The position numbers and the translations under genes are program-made. A DNA stretch of 10,404 nt from Desulfovibrionaceae bacterium UBA3823 (lineage in GTDB: Bacteria; Desulfobacterota; Desulfovibrionia; Desulfovibrionales; Desulfovibrionaceae): contig DFDR01000162.1 of assembly GCA_002369295.1 (NCBI GenBank), positions 1 to 10,404 of the forward strand, read 5' to 3'. Shown here one piece after another: positions 1 through 6,243 of the stretch (position 1 is the stretch's first letter; every line of letters begins with the position of its first letter). The notes below the pieces were generated by a model. The model was not told where the DNA came from and did not search any database. It was given only the letters and a program-made list of their open reading frames with translations.

Positions 1-852
1 GGTAAGAAGGTGCTCATCGCCAACCAGGCAGGAGCGCTGTGGGAGACCGTCTCCGCCATGGAGCACCCCTCGGCCCTGACGGCCTGGCTAGGCGCTCTGG
101 CGTTTACCTTCCAGATCTACTTCGACTTCTCCGGCTACATGGACATCGTCTCGGGCGCCGCCCTCATGGCGGGCGTGAGGCTCCCCCAGAACTTCAGCTC
201 CCCCCTTAGGGCCACGGGCTTCATCGAGTTCTGGCGCAGGTGGCACATCACCCTTTCGAGCTGGATCAAGGACTTCGTCTATACGCCGCTGGGCGGCGAA
301 TGGTGCGGGCCGGCGCGGCAGCTCCTCAGCTTCGCCTGCGCCATGCTGGTCTGTGGGCTGTGGCACGGCTTTCAGCTGACCTTCCTCGCCTGGGCGCTCA
401 TGAACGGCGTCTTGCTGCTCGTCAACTACTTCTTCCGCAAGGCCGTCGCCGGCAGGCCTCTGGAGGAGCTGGCGCGGCTTTTGCCCTGCAGGCTGGCCTT
501 CGGGCTTGCCACCTTCCTGCTCCTCAACGTCTGCTTTGCCATGTTCCGGGCCGACTCCCCCATGACCGCAGTCTTCCTCTACAAGGCCATGGCCGGAATC
601 GGGGCTGACGCCGCCGCCAGCGCGCCTCTGCCGGGCTTTGCGATCGGTTCCTGGCGCATGCTCTTCCCTCTCGTCCCCGCCATGCTGGCGGCCTTCCTCC
701 TGCCCGCAAGCCGCGAGTTCGTGGCCGGCCGCAGGGACGGCAGCCGGGCGTGGCTCGCCTGGTCCATGAACGGCTTCTGGGCCTGCGTCTGCGCTCTGGG
801 GATCTTTGCCTCCCTTGTCCTGTCTGGCGAACCCAGGCCCTTCATCTTCTAG
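1..852 (+). CDS. MBOAT-family (AlgI-like) O-acyltransferase, 5'-truncated by window edge
   Basis: This is the C-terminal 283 residues of a polytopic inner-membrane acyltransferase. The frame is open to base 1 and opens with GKKVLIAN, which matches the internal 'KKVLIAD' stretch of AlgI-type proteins, so the GTG at 10 is not the start. Counting from base 1, FQIYFDFSGYMD lies at residues 37-48. The family signature FWRRWHITLSSW, ending in PLGG, covers 77-99. The conserved GLWHG carries the presumed catalytic histidine at 122. Several hydrophobic spans follow, and the protein ends in PRPFIF. The family moves acyl groups, usually acetyl, across the membrane onto alginate, cellulose, peptidoglycan or other glycans, working with an SGNH-type partner. 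Such a partner begins 45 bp downstream, so the two are probably co-transcribed. The substrate cannot be read from this window. DltB- and PatA-like members share the same core. Confidence 0.9.
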   Translation, partial: GKKVLIANQAGALWETVSAMEHPSALTAWLGALAFTFQIYFDFSGYMDIVSGAALMAGVRLPQNFSSPLRATGFIEFWRRWHITLSSWIKDFVYTPLGGEWCGPARQLLSFACAMLVCGLWHGFQLTFLAWALMNGVLLLVNYFFRKAVAGRPLEELARLLPCRLAFGLATFLLLNVCFAMFRADSPMTAVFLYKAMAGIGADAAASAPLPGFAIGSWRMLFPLVPAMLAAFLLPASREFVAGRRDGSRAWLAWSMNGFWACVCALGIFASLVLSGEPRPFIF

Positions 853-884
853 CCCCTTAGCCAGGGCTGATCCGGTCCACCGTC

Positions 885-890
885 AGGAGG
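885..890 (+). promoter_or_regulatory. Ribosome binding site of the SGNH-like gene
   Basis: A perfect AGGAGG lies 7 nt before the ATG at 898. It fixes the start of the 405-aa protein and rules out the overlapping start at 891 in another frame. Confidence 0.8.
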
Positions 891-897
891 TTGGGCT

Positions 898-2115
898 ATG
901 CCGGCAATACCTACCGAAGGAACACTGTCCCCCTGGGCATGGACGAAGCGCGTCCTTGTCCTCAGCTGCGCGCTGCTGGGCCTTGCGCTGGCGCTGGGCG
1001 TGCCCTTCTCCTTCGCCTGGCTCTACCAAAGCGGCGACCTCGCCGTAGAACGTGCCGTCGAGGCCCAGCGCCAGGGCTTTGCCCTCTACGGTCCAGGCTG
1101 GGAGATTGAGGACCGCCAGCGGCTGGCCTACGGACTCAAGCTCCACGGGGACCGCAAGCCCGCCGTCCTCGTGCTGGGGTCGGCAAGCGCCGGGCAATTC
1201 CGCCAGGCCTACTTCTCGAGGCCCGCCGTCAACATGGCGGGCACGGCCGCCTCGCTGCCGGAGCTGGCCGCGGTCCTGGATCAGGCCCTTGCCGTTCACA
1301 GGCCCGAAGTCGTGCTCATCGGCATCGACTTCTGGTGGTTCTCCCCAGCCTGGGATGCCGCGCCGCTGCGCAGGGCGGAGCTTTCCGCCGAGGGCGCAGG
1401 CTATCTCGACGGAGTCCTGCGCAGGCCCTGGCAGTGGCTGCTTCAGGGGCGCATCTCCCTGAGGCAGTTCCTCTCTCCCCTGTGGCTCGGCATGCGCGGC
1501 GACCGCTTCGGCGCCAAGGCGCAGTGCCTTGGCGACGGCTTCGGCCCCGACGGCTCCTGGCATCCCTTCTCCCTGCTCAAGGCGGCGCCTCCGGCAGAGC
1601 CGGGCTTTGCCGGCGCCCTGCGCCGCCTGAACGCCCGCATCGGCGAGTTTGCGCCCTGTCCGGGAGGTCCCGGCGAGGCGCACGTCGATGCGTTTGCCGA
1701 CATCTACTACCGCATCAAGGGCAGGGGCATGCTGCCCCTGGTCTACCTCTCCCCCCTGGCATCTCCTCTGGCCTCGAGGCTCAGCGAGGATCCCGAGGCC
1801 TACAGCCATCTCTTCGGCCTCAGAAAGGCCCTTGCCGCCAGGGGCATAGACCTGCTCGACGCAAGCGCCCCCGGGGCCTGCGGCATTCAGGACTGCGAGT
1901 TTCTGAACGGGCTAGCCATGGGCGAAGTGGCCTCCTGCAGGCTGCTGCGGGAATTTGCCAGCGCCAGGCCGGAGCTGCTCGCCTACGTCGACATGGAGCG
2001 CGTCAGTCGCACGCTTAACGAGTGGCCGGGCCACGCCTTCGTTCGCGACGAGCGCGTGGATGCGGGCTACGAGACCGACTTCCTCGGGCTCGGCTGCCGC
2101 AAGCGCACGCCGTAG
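898..2115 (+). CDS. Membrane-anchored SGNH-hydrolase-like protein, partner of the MBOAT enzyme; catalytic residues look degenerate
   Basis: The protein has 405 aa. A short cytoplasmic N-terminus is followed by one hydrophobic span (about residues 18-42), then a large soluble domain that should face the periplasm. Residues 88-97 (PAVLVLGSAS) sit where SGNH proteins have block I, the GDS or GSSR nucleophile turn. VNMAGTAAS at 111-119 resembles block II. VVLIGIDFWWFSP at 138-150 resembles the 'GLDFWWF' strand of SGNH-like proteins encoded next to MBOAT genes. The C-terminal element QDCEFLNGLAMGEV (331-344) lies where relatives are expected to carry D-x-x-H, but here Asn337 and Ala340 fill those positions. 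The gene follows the acyltransferase by 45 bp, so a role in the same surface O-acylation pathway is inferred, comparable to AlgJ/AlgX or PatB. Either the catalytic residues lie elsewhere or the protein binds or scaffolds only. The fold call is moderate and the exact substrate is unknown. Confidence 0.72.
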   Translation: MPAIPTEGTLSPWAWTKRVLVLSCALLGLALALGVPFSFAWLYQSGDLAVERAVEAQRQGFALYGPGWEIEDRQRLAYGLKLHGDRKPAVLVLGSASAGQFRQAYFSRPAVNMAGTAASLPELAAVLDQALAVHRPEVVLIGIDFWWFSPAWDAAPLRRAELSAEGAGYLDGVLRRPWQWLLQGRISLRQFLSPLWLGMRGDRFGAKAQCLGDGFGPDGSWHPFSLLKAAPPAEPGFAGALRRLNARIGEFAPCPGGPGEAHVDAFADIYYRIKGRGMLPLVYLSPLASPLASRLSEDPEAYSHLFGLRKALAARGIDLLDASAPGACGIQDCEFLNGLAMGEVASCRLLREFASARPELLAYVDMERVSRTLNEWPGHAFVRDERVDAGYETDFLGLGCRKRTP

Positions 2116-2150
2116 GGCGGCCTTGCCACGTTCCGGGCCGACTGCGCCCT

Positions 2151-2196
2151 CCAGAAACGCCAAGGAGCTCCCCCGGGGGAGCTCCTGCCGTTCTGG
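2151..2196. terminator. Bidirectional terminator hairpin between convergent genes
   Basis: A perfect inverted repeat with 12-base arms (left arm AGGAGCTCCCCC, 2163-2174; right arm 2175-2186) is flanked by a second pairing, CCAGAA (2151-2156) with TTCTGG (2191-2196). It lies between the stop at 2115 and the opposing stop at 2215. There are only short runs of T on either side, so it is a strong hairpin but not a textbook U-tract terminator. Its position between converging genes suggests it serves both strands. Confidence 0.65.
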
Positions 2197-2214
2197 AAAG
2201 CCTTGTGCCTTGCG

Positions 2215-2562
2215 CTACTTCACGTAGAGCACGAGCGCGATGAACTCGAAGTCTTCGGAACCCTCGTTGAGCACGCTGTGGAACTCGCCGTCCTGGCAGA
2301 CGGCCACGTCGCCGGGCTTCAGCGTCGTCATGGTGCCGTTGTCGTCATACTTGGCTTCGCCCTTGAGGACGTAGTAGGCCTCGAAGTCGCCCTTGTGGGC
2401 GTGCTTGCCGAGGCCGCAGCCGGGCTTGAGCACCACGTGGCTGAAAATGCGGCCCGCGTCGTGGAATTCGCCGGCGTTGAGGATGTAGTTGAAGATCACT
2501 TCGCCGGGGGCGTCGAACATCTTCTTCTGGGCTGTGGTCTTGTCGCTGGATCTGCGGATCAT
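2215..2562 (-). CDS. Small single-domain cupin protein
   Basis: This is a 115-aa soluble, probably cytoplasmic protein with a complete cupin fold signature. Motif 1, G-x5-H-x-H-x4-E-x6-G, runs from Gly48 to Gly68 with metal ligands His54, His56 and Glu61. Motif 2 runs from Gly84 to Asn99 with the fourth ligand His95, and has Gln90 where Pro is usual. It should therefore bind a divalent metal. The start MIRRSSDK at 2562 is preceded by AGAGAGG at a suitable distance. An upstream in-frame extension to 2655 would overlap the channel gene and reads as low-complexity translation, so it is rejected. The gene lies 46 bp downstream of the MscS channel on the same strand with no terminator between, so co-transcription is likely. 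Small cupins of this size include isomerases, dioxygenases and sugar- or metabolite-binding proteins. The substrate cannot be assigned. Confidence 0.85.
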   Translation of the reverse strand: MIRRSSDKTTAQKKMFDAPGEVIFNYILNAGEFHDAGRIFSHVVLKPGCGLGKHAHKGDFEAYYVLKGEAKYDDNGTMTTLKPGDVAVCQDGEFHSVLNEGSEDFEFIALVLYVK

Positions 2563-2573
2563 GGCTGCCTCTC

Positions 2574-2589
2574 TTGAAGGGTTGAAGGG
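2574..2589. repeat. Tandem duplication of an 8-mer (TTGAAGGG x2)
   Basis: Two perfect adjacent copies of TTGAAGGG (+ strand) lie in the 46-bp gap between the channel stop and the cupin start, ending just upstream of the cupin ribosome binding site. On the transcribed - strand they read CCCTTCAA twice. This may be simple slippage, and no function is evident. Confidence 0.6.
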
Positions 2590-2608
2590 TGGCGGTATGC
2601 GGACTGCG

Positions 2609-5299
2609 CTACGCGGGCTGGGGGCGCCTCGGCCTCGCCCTGCGGGCGCTGGCAAGGGTCTTTGGCCGGCTCTTCTGGCCCAGCGCGGCCTTGAGCGGGG
2701 CAGACCGGGACGCGGCCCTGGACGGCAGATCCTTCACGTGCAGGTCCATCTGCGGGAAGGCTATCTCGATGTTCGCCTTGGCGAAGTTCTCGTTGATGGC
2801 GAAGTGGAGCCTCGAGTTGACGCGGTCGTTGTCCTCGAAGTCCTTGATCCAGTACCGGAGCTTGAAGTCGAGGGTGCTGTCGCCGAACTCGCGGAAGAGC
2901 ACGATGGGCTTGGGGAAGGCCAGGATGTCGGGATCGGCCTGGGCCGCATCGAGCAGAATCTTGGTGGCGCGCTCGGTGTCGGAGCCGTAGGCCACGCCCA
3001 CGGAGAGATCGACGCGCCTGGCGCGGCTGTCGCTGGTCCAGTTGGTGAGGCGTCCCGAGATGAACTCGGAGTTCGGCACGTAGATGGTGGCGCCGGAGTA
3101 GGTCTGCACCACGGTGGCGCGGACGGTGATCTGCCTGATGCGCCCGACAACGCCGGCGACTTCGACCACGTCGCCGACCTGGAGGGTGCGGGAGAAGATG
3201 AGGATGAGGCCGGAGACGAAGTTGTTGACGATGTTCTGCATGCCGAAGCCGATGCCGACGGACAGGCCGCCGGCGACGACGGCGAGGCTGCTCATGTTGA
3301 GGCCGACGGCATGGAGCACGAAGAGGCCGAAGAGCGCCCAGACGAGGTAGGTGAAGCCCGTCTGCATGGGCGTGACGAGCGAGGCGTCGAGCTTCATTCC
3401 CCTGGAGGGCATGGACTTGATGAAGCTGTTGCCCATGCGGGATGCCGTGCGGGCCAGGAAGAAGACCGTGATGATCAGGAGCAGGTGGAGGAAGTTGATG
3501 CGCGTGTCGCCGATGTTGACGCTTGCGAAGACGTAGTCCCGCAGAATGTAGAGGCCGCCAGGCAGGGTGCCGAGCCACAGGCCCACGGCGATGACGGCGA
3601 GCACGATGACGCAGGGCGCCGAGAGGGCGATGAGCAGGCTCCCCATCACGGCCTTGGCGCCTTCCTTGGGCAGCCGGTCGTTGAGGTCGGAGATGAAGAA
3701 CATGCTGCCTGCGAAGAGCTGCACCGCAATGGAGATGGACGTGTACATCAGGTAGAGCAGCATGCTGAAGATGTGGTAGCCGGGGAGCAGGACGAGCAGG
3801 CATGCCCATAGGATGAGAGGCTCGAGGTCGAGCACGGCGTGTTCGATCTGCATGCTGCCGAGGTGGACGGCGTTTCTGAAGCGCCGGCGGACGATGATGT
3901 TGGCCAGGAGGCAGACAAGCCAGCCGAAGCACAGGAAGAGCCGGGGCACGGGCAGGTAGAGGAAGATGTACGCGCACATGGTGAGCGGCACGAGGTTCCA
4001 GAAGGGGGACTGCTCACTGGTGATCTCCGGGAACTTCATGCGCCGCAGGTCCCAGGCAAGGAAGATCTGGCCCATGATGAGGCTGAGGTTGCCGAGGGCC
4101 AGCAGGAGCCGGTAGGTATTGTCGCCTGCGGGGGTGAACGAGCAGATCAAAAGCGAGAGTCCGACGACGTTCCACGGCATGCTCCAGCGCAGGATGTGCT
4201 CCTTGAGGGGCGCGTTGCCGAGCAGCCTGGCTGCCAGGATGGTGCCGAATATGCTGAGAAAGCCCATGGCAACGATGAAGCGGACAATGCAGGTCTGCCA
4301 CTGGGCGCTGGTGCTCGGCAGCTCGGCCGGGCGCCTGAGGCCCAGGCTCTGGGCGGTATAGCTTAGGATCCGCGGAATCATGGCCCAGTACTCGCCGGAA
4401 AGCCACGGCGTGGGGCCGAAGGTGTAGAAGCGTTTCCAGAGGTCGGGGAGGCGCTTTTCTATGTCGTCGCGGGTGCGGTCGATCTGCTTGATGAAGGATC
4501 TCGCCGGCGCGAGGGCGCTTTCGTAGCGGGTGATGACGGCCGTGAGCAGGAATCGGGCCTTGTTGAAATTGCGTATGTACTCGCGCACTTCCTTGCTGCT
4601 GGCGGCAAGCGTCGGCATGGTTTCAGCAGTCCTGTTGAGGCGCGCGAGCAGCTGCCTGGCTTTTTTTTCGCTGGCTGAGGCCTGCCTGACGAGGTCCCGG
4701 ACGTAGTCCGACTGCAAGGCGAGCTTGCGGCTCAGGCCTTCGAGGGGGGAGGGCCAGTCCCGATAGTTGTTGACAACGACGGTGAGGCGGCGAAGGTCCT
4801 CGACGACGGGCATGATGTGCTTGGTGATGTCCGTATCGTGCTGGAAGTTGCGGGTCAGCCTAATCGCGTCCGCAATCGTGGTGTCGACCGAGGCGCGCTG
4901 GGACTCCCAGGCATTCTTCCAGTCGTCGTCGCGGGAAAGTTCTTCGGCCTCTTTCTTCTTGGCTTCGACTTCCCGCTTGAGCGCCTCCTTCTGGGCCTTT
5001 TCCTCAGCCTCCCTCTGGCGCTGAATCTCTTCGGCCCGCTTTCTGACCTCCGCTTCCCTGATCGCGTCCTCGTCGGCCCGGACGAAGATCCGGGCCTCCT
5101 GGTGCGCCGTCACGCGCAGGACTTCGAAAAGGCGGGATTCGCGGGGGGCATCTGCATCTTTGCCTTTTTCTTCCTTCTGCGACGCCTGGCTGGCATCGGG
5201 AGAGGATGTGCCCGGCTCGGCGCAGACGGGGCGCGCAAGGGCAAGGCTGAGTGCAAGGACGAGAGGCAGGGCAAGGACGAAGAGCAAGAGGCGTTTCAT
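2609..5299 (-). CDS. Large MscS-family mechanosensitive ion channel with signal peptide and periplasmic coiled-coil domain
   Basis: The protein has 896 aa. A signal peptide (residues 1-27, MKRLLLF...VCA) precedes a strongly charged helical region (about 76-125, rich in Glu/Lys/Arg) that looks like a periplasmic coiled coil, then a helical domain to about 330. About ten hydrophobic segments follow (for example 338-358, 373-390, 396-416, 436-470, 493-535, 551-578, 601-617, 646-665). The pore helix and MscS core run from about 669: AVVAGGLSVGIGFGMQNIVNNF, then the beta-domain motif YVPNSEFISGRLTNW (740-754) and the alpha/beta vestibule to about 850. The layout resembles MscK/MscM (YjeP) but is shorter; DUF3772-type MscS proteins are an alternative. 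The family opens under membrane tension to release solutes during hypo-osmotic shock. A basic Ala/Pro/Arg tail (860-896) follows the MscS domain. The ATG at 5299 was chosen because it gives an intact signal peptide; its ribosome binding site is weak, and an upstream TTG at 5338 would bury the signal peptide. Confidence 0.9.
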   Translation of the reverse strand: MKRLLLFVLALPLVLALSLALARPVCAEPGTSSPDASQASQKEEKGKDADAPRESRLFEVLRVTAHQEARIFVRADEDAIREAEVRKRAEEIQRQREAEEKAQKEALKREVEAKKKEAEELSRDDDWKNAWESQRASVDTTIADAIRLTRNFQHDTDITKHIMPVVEDLRRLTVVVNNYRDWPSPLEGLSRKLALQSDYVRDLVRQASASEKKARQLLARLNRTAETMPTLAASSKEVREYIRNFNKARFLLTAVITRYESALAPARSFIKQIDRTRDDIEKRLPDLWKRFYTFGPTPWLSGEYWAMIPRILSYTAQSLGLRRPAELPSTSAQWQTCIVRFIVAMGFLSIFGTILAARLLGNAPLKEHILRWSMPWNVVGLSLLICSFTPAGDNTYRLLLALGNLSLIMGQIFLAWDLRRMKFPEITSEQSPFWNLVPLTMCAYIFLYLPVPRLFLCFGWLVCLLANIIVRRRFRNAVHLGSMQIEHAVLDLEPLILWACLLVLLPGYHIFSMLLYLMYTSISIAVQLFAGSMFFISDLNDRLPKEGAKAVMGSLLIALSAPCVIVLAVIAVGLWLGTLPGGLYILRDYVFASVNIGDTRINFLHLLLIITVFFLARTASRMGNSFIKSMPSRGMKLDASLVTPMQTGFTYLVWALFGLFVLHAVGLNMSSLAVVAGGLSVGIGFGMQNIVNNFVSGLILIFSRTLQVGDVVEVAGVVGRIRQITVRATVVQTYSGATIYVPNSEFISGRLTNWTSDSRARRVDLSVGVAYGSDTERATKILLDAAQADPDILAFPKPIVLFREFGDSTLDFKLRYWIKDFEDNDRVNSRLHFAINENFAKANIEIAFPQMDLHVKDLPSRAASRSAPLKAALGQKSRPKTLASARRARPRRPQPA

Positions 5300-5526
5300 G
5301 GGACAGAACCTGGCAGAGGTGGAGGTGGCGGGCGCCAAGCTTTACACGCAACGGCCCGCTTTGGAAAGAAGCTCTGCATGCGGAGCGCGGTGCGCCGTTC
5401 CCCCCTCTCGTCTTTTGGACGGAAGGCGGGTAGCATGGCCTTCGGTGTCCGGTCCCGGTCCGGCAGGAGCGGGACGCGCAGACAGTGTACACGCATGCAA
5501 GAAAAACGAGAAGACGGAGGTGCGCC
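5300..5526. other. Divergent intergenic region between the channel gene and thiE
   Basis: This 227-bp gap must hold promoters for both flanking genes, but none is convincing. On the - strand a TGTAAA at 5341-5346 could be a -10 element with TTTCCA at 5362-5367, but the 15-bp spacer is short. On the + strand a small inverted repeat (GTCCCG at 5452-5457 with CGGGAC at 5470-5475) and the palindrome GTGTACAC (5485-5492) precede thiE. No thiamine-pyrophosphate riboswitch signature (CTGAGA plus the conserved second stem) is present on either strand. Confidence 0.4.
5516..5521 (+). promoter_or_regulatory. Ribosome binding site of thiE
   Basis: GGAGGT lies 5 nt before the ATG at 5527 and decides that start over an in-frame GTG at 5485, which would add 14 unconserved residues. 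Confidence 0.8.
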
Positions 5527-6180
5527 ATGCCCGTGGTTTTGCCCAGCGAAACGGAACTCTACGCCCTGACGGACACGAAGCTGTCGGGTGGCCGCAGCGT
5601 GGAGGAGGTTGCCGAAGCCCTGCTCGGCGCCGGCATCCGCATCCTGCAGTACCGCGAAAAGCACATGAAGGAGGGCGGCATGCTCGAGGAGTGCCGCATC
5701 CTGCGCCGGATCACGGCAAAGTACGGCGCCTGCTTCATCGTGGACGACCACGTGGATCTGGCCCTGCTCGCCCATGCCGACGGCGTGCACGTCGGCCAGG
5801 AGGACATCCCGCTGGCGGACGTGCGCGCCCTTGCGGGAACGGAGCTGATCATAGGCGTCTCCACCCATGCGCCTGAGCAGGCCCTTGCGGCCCAGGCGGG
5901 CGGCGCCGACTACATCGGCGTGGGCCCCATCTTCGCCACCAGAACCAAGGAAGACGTCTGCGATCCCGTCGGCCTCGGCTATCTGGACTGGGTTGCGGCC
6001 AGCATCAAGATTCCCTTTGTCTGCATTGGCGGCATCAAGGCCCACAACGTGCGCGAGGTTGTCGAGCATGGCGGGCGCTGCTGCGCCCTGGTCTCCGAGT
6101 TCGTGGCCGCACCCGACATACGGGAAGCCGTGGCGAGGGTGCGCGAAGCCATGACAGGCAGCCGGTGCGTCATGGTGTAG
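5527..6180 (+). CDS. thiE: Thiamine-phosphate synthase (thiamine-phosphate pyrophosphorylase)
   Basis: This is a 217-aa TIM-barrel enzyme of normal length for ThiE. It joins the hydroxymethylpyrimidine diphosphate and thiazole phosphate halves to give thiamine phosphate in the cytoplasm. Visible motifs are QYREK (41-45, diphosphate-binding Arg/Lys), IVDDHVDLAL (71-80), DGVHVGQEDIP (85-95, Mg-binding Asp93), GVSTHAPEQAL (110-120), GADYIGVGPIFATRTKED (126-143) and IPFVCIGGI (162-170, phosphate-binding glycines). In the metal-binding loop the usual Asn-Asp is Asp73-Asp74, a mild substitution that keeps the key Asp. No other thiamine gene is visible in the window, so this is an isolated copy. It is convergent with the lipoprotein gene 54 bp downstream. 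A relative such as a TenI-type regulator is less likely because the diphosphate and Mg-binding residues are kept. Confidence 0.92.
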   Translation: MPVVLPSETELYALTDTKLSGGRSVEEVAEALLGAGIRILQYREKHMKEGGMLEECRILRRITAKYGACFIVDDHVDLALLAHADGVHVGQEDIPLADVRALAGTELIIGVSTHAPEQALAAQAGGADYIGVGPIFATRTKEDVCDPVGLGYLDWVAASIKIPFVCIGGIKAHNVREVVEHGGRCCALVSEFVAAPDIREAVARVREAMTGSRCVMV

Positions 6181-6200
6181 GCGTGCAGGACAGGCCGCAA

Positions 6201-6243
6201 GGGTCTTCCGAGCGATCCGGCACAGGACCCGCGGCTAGCCGCG
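6201..6243. terminator. Possible terminator hairpins between convergent thiE and lipoprotein genes
   Basis: GGGTC (6201-6205) can pair with GACCC (6226-6230), with an inner CCG/CGG pairing. A perfect 14-bp palindrome CGCGGCTAGCCGCG (6230-6243) overlaps the stop codon of the - strand gene. Neither is followed by a T-tract, so intrinsic termination is only possible, not shown. Confidence 0.3.

Noticed and set aside
883..1809. 308-codon open frame on the - strand opposite the SGNH-like gene
   Set aside because: The + strand frame has a perfect ribosome binding site, a signal anchor and SGNH-like motifs; the opposite frame has none.
2563..2655. Upstream extension of the cupin frame
   Set aside because: It would overlap the end of the channel gene and encode Pro/Arg/Gly-rich sequence; the ATG at 2562 has a ribosome binding site and gives a normal small cupin.
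2489..3811. 440-codon acidic open frame on the + strand opposite the channel gene
   Set aside because: Its composition (Asp/Glu/Gly/Val/His) is the reverse image of a GC-rich gene; the opposite strand has clear MscS motifs.
2559..3977. 472-codon Arg/His/Pro-rich frame on the same strand as the channel
   Set aside because: It is a frame-shifted shadow of the MscS gene with low-complexity composition and no domain.
5300..5526. TPP riboswitch upstream of thiE
   Set aside because: Expected because of the gene, but the conserved CTGAGA and second-stem sequences were not found on either strand.
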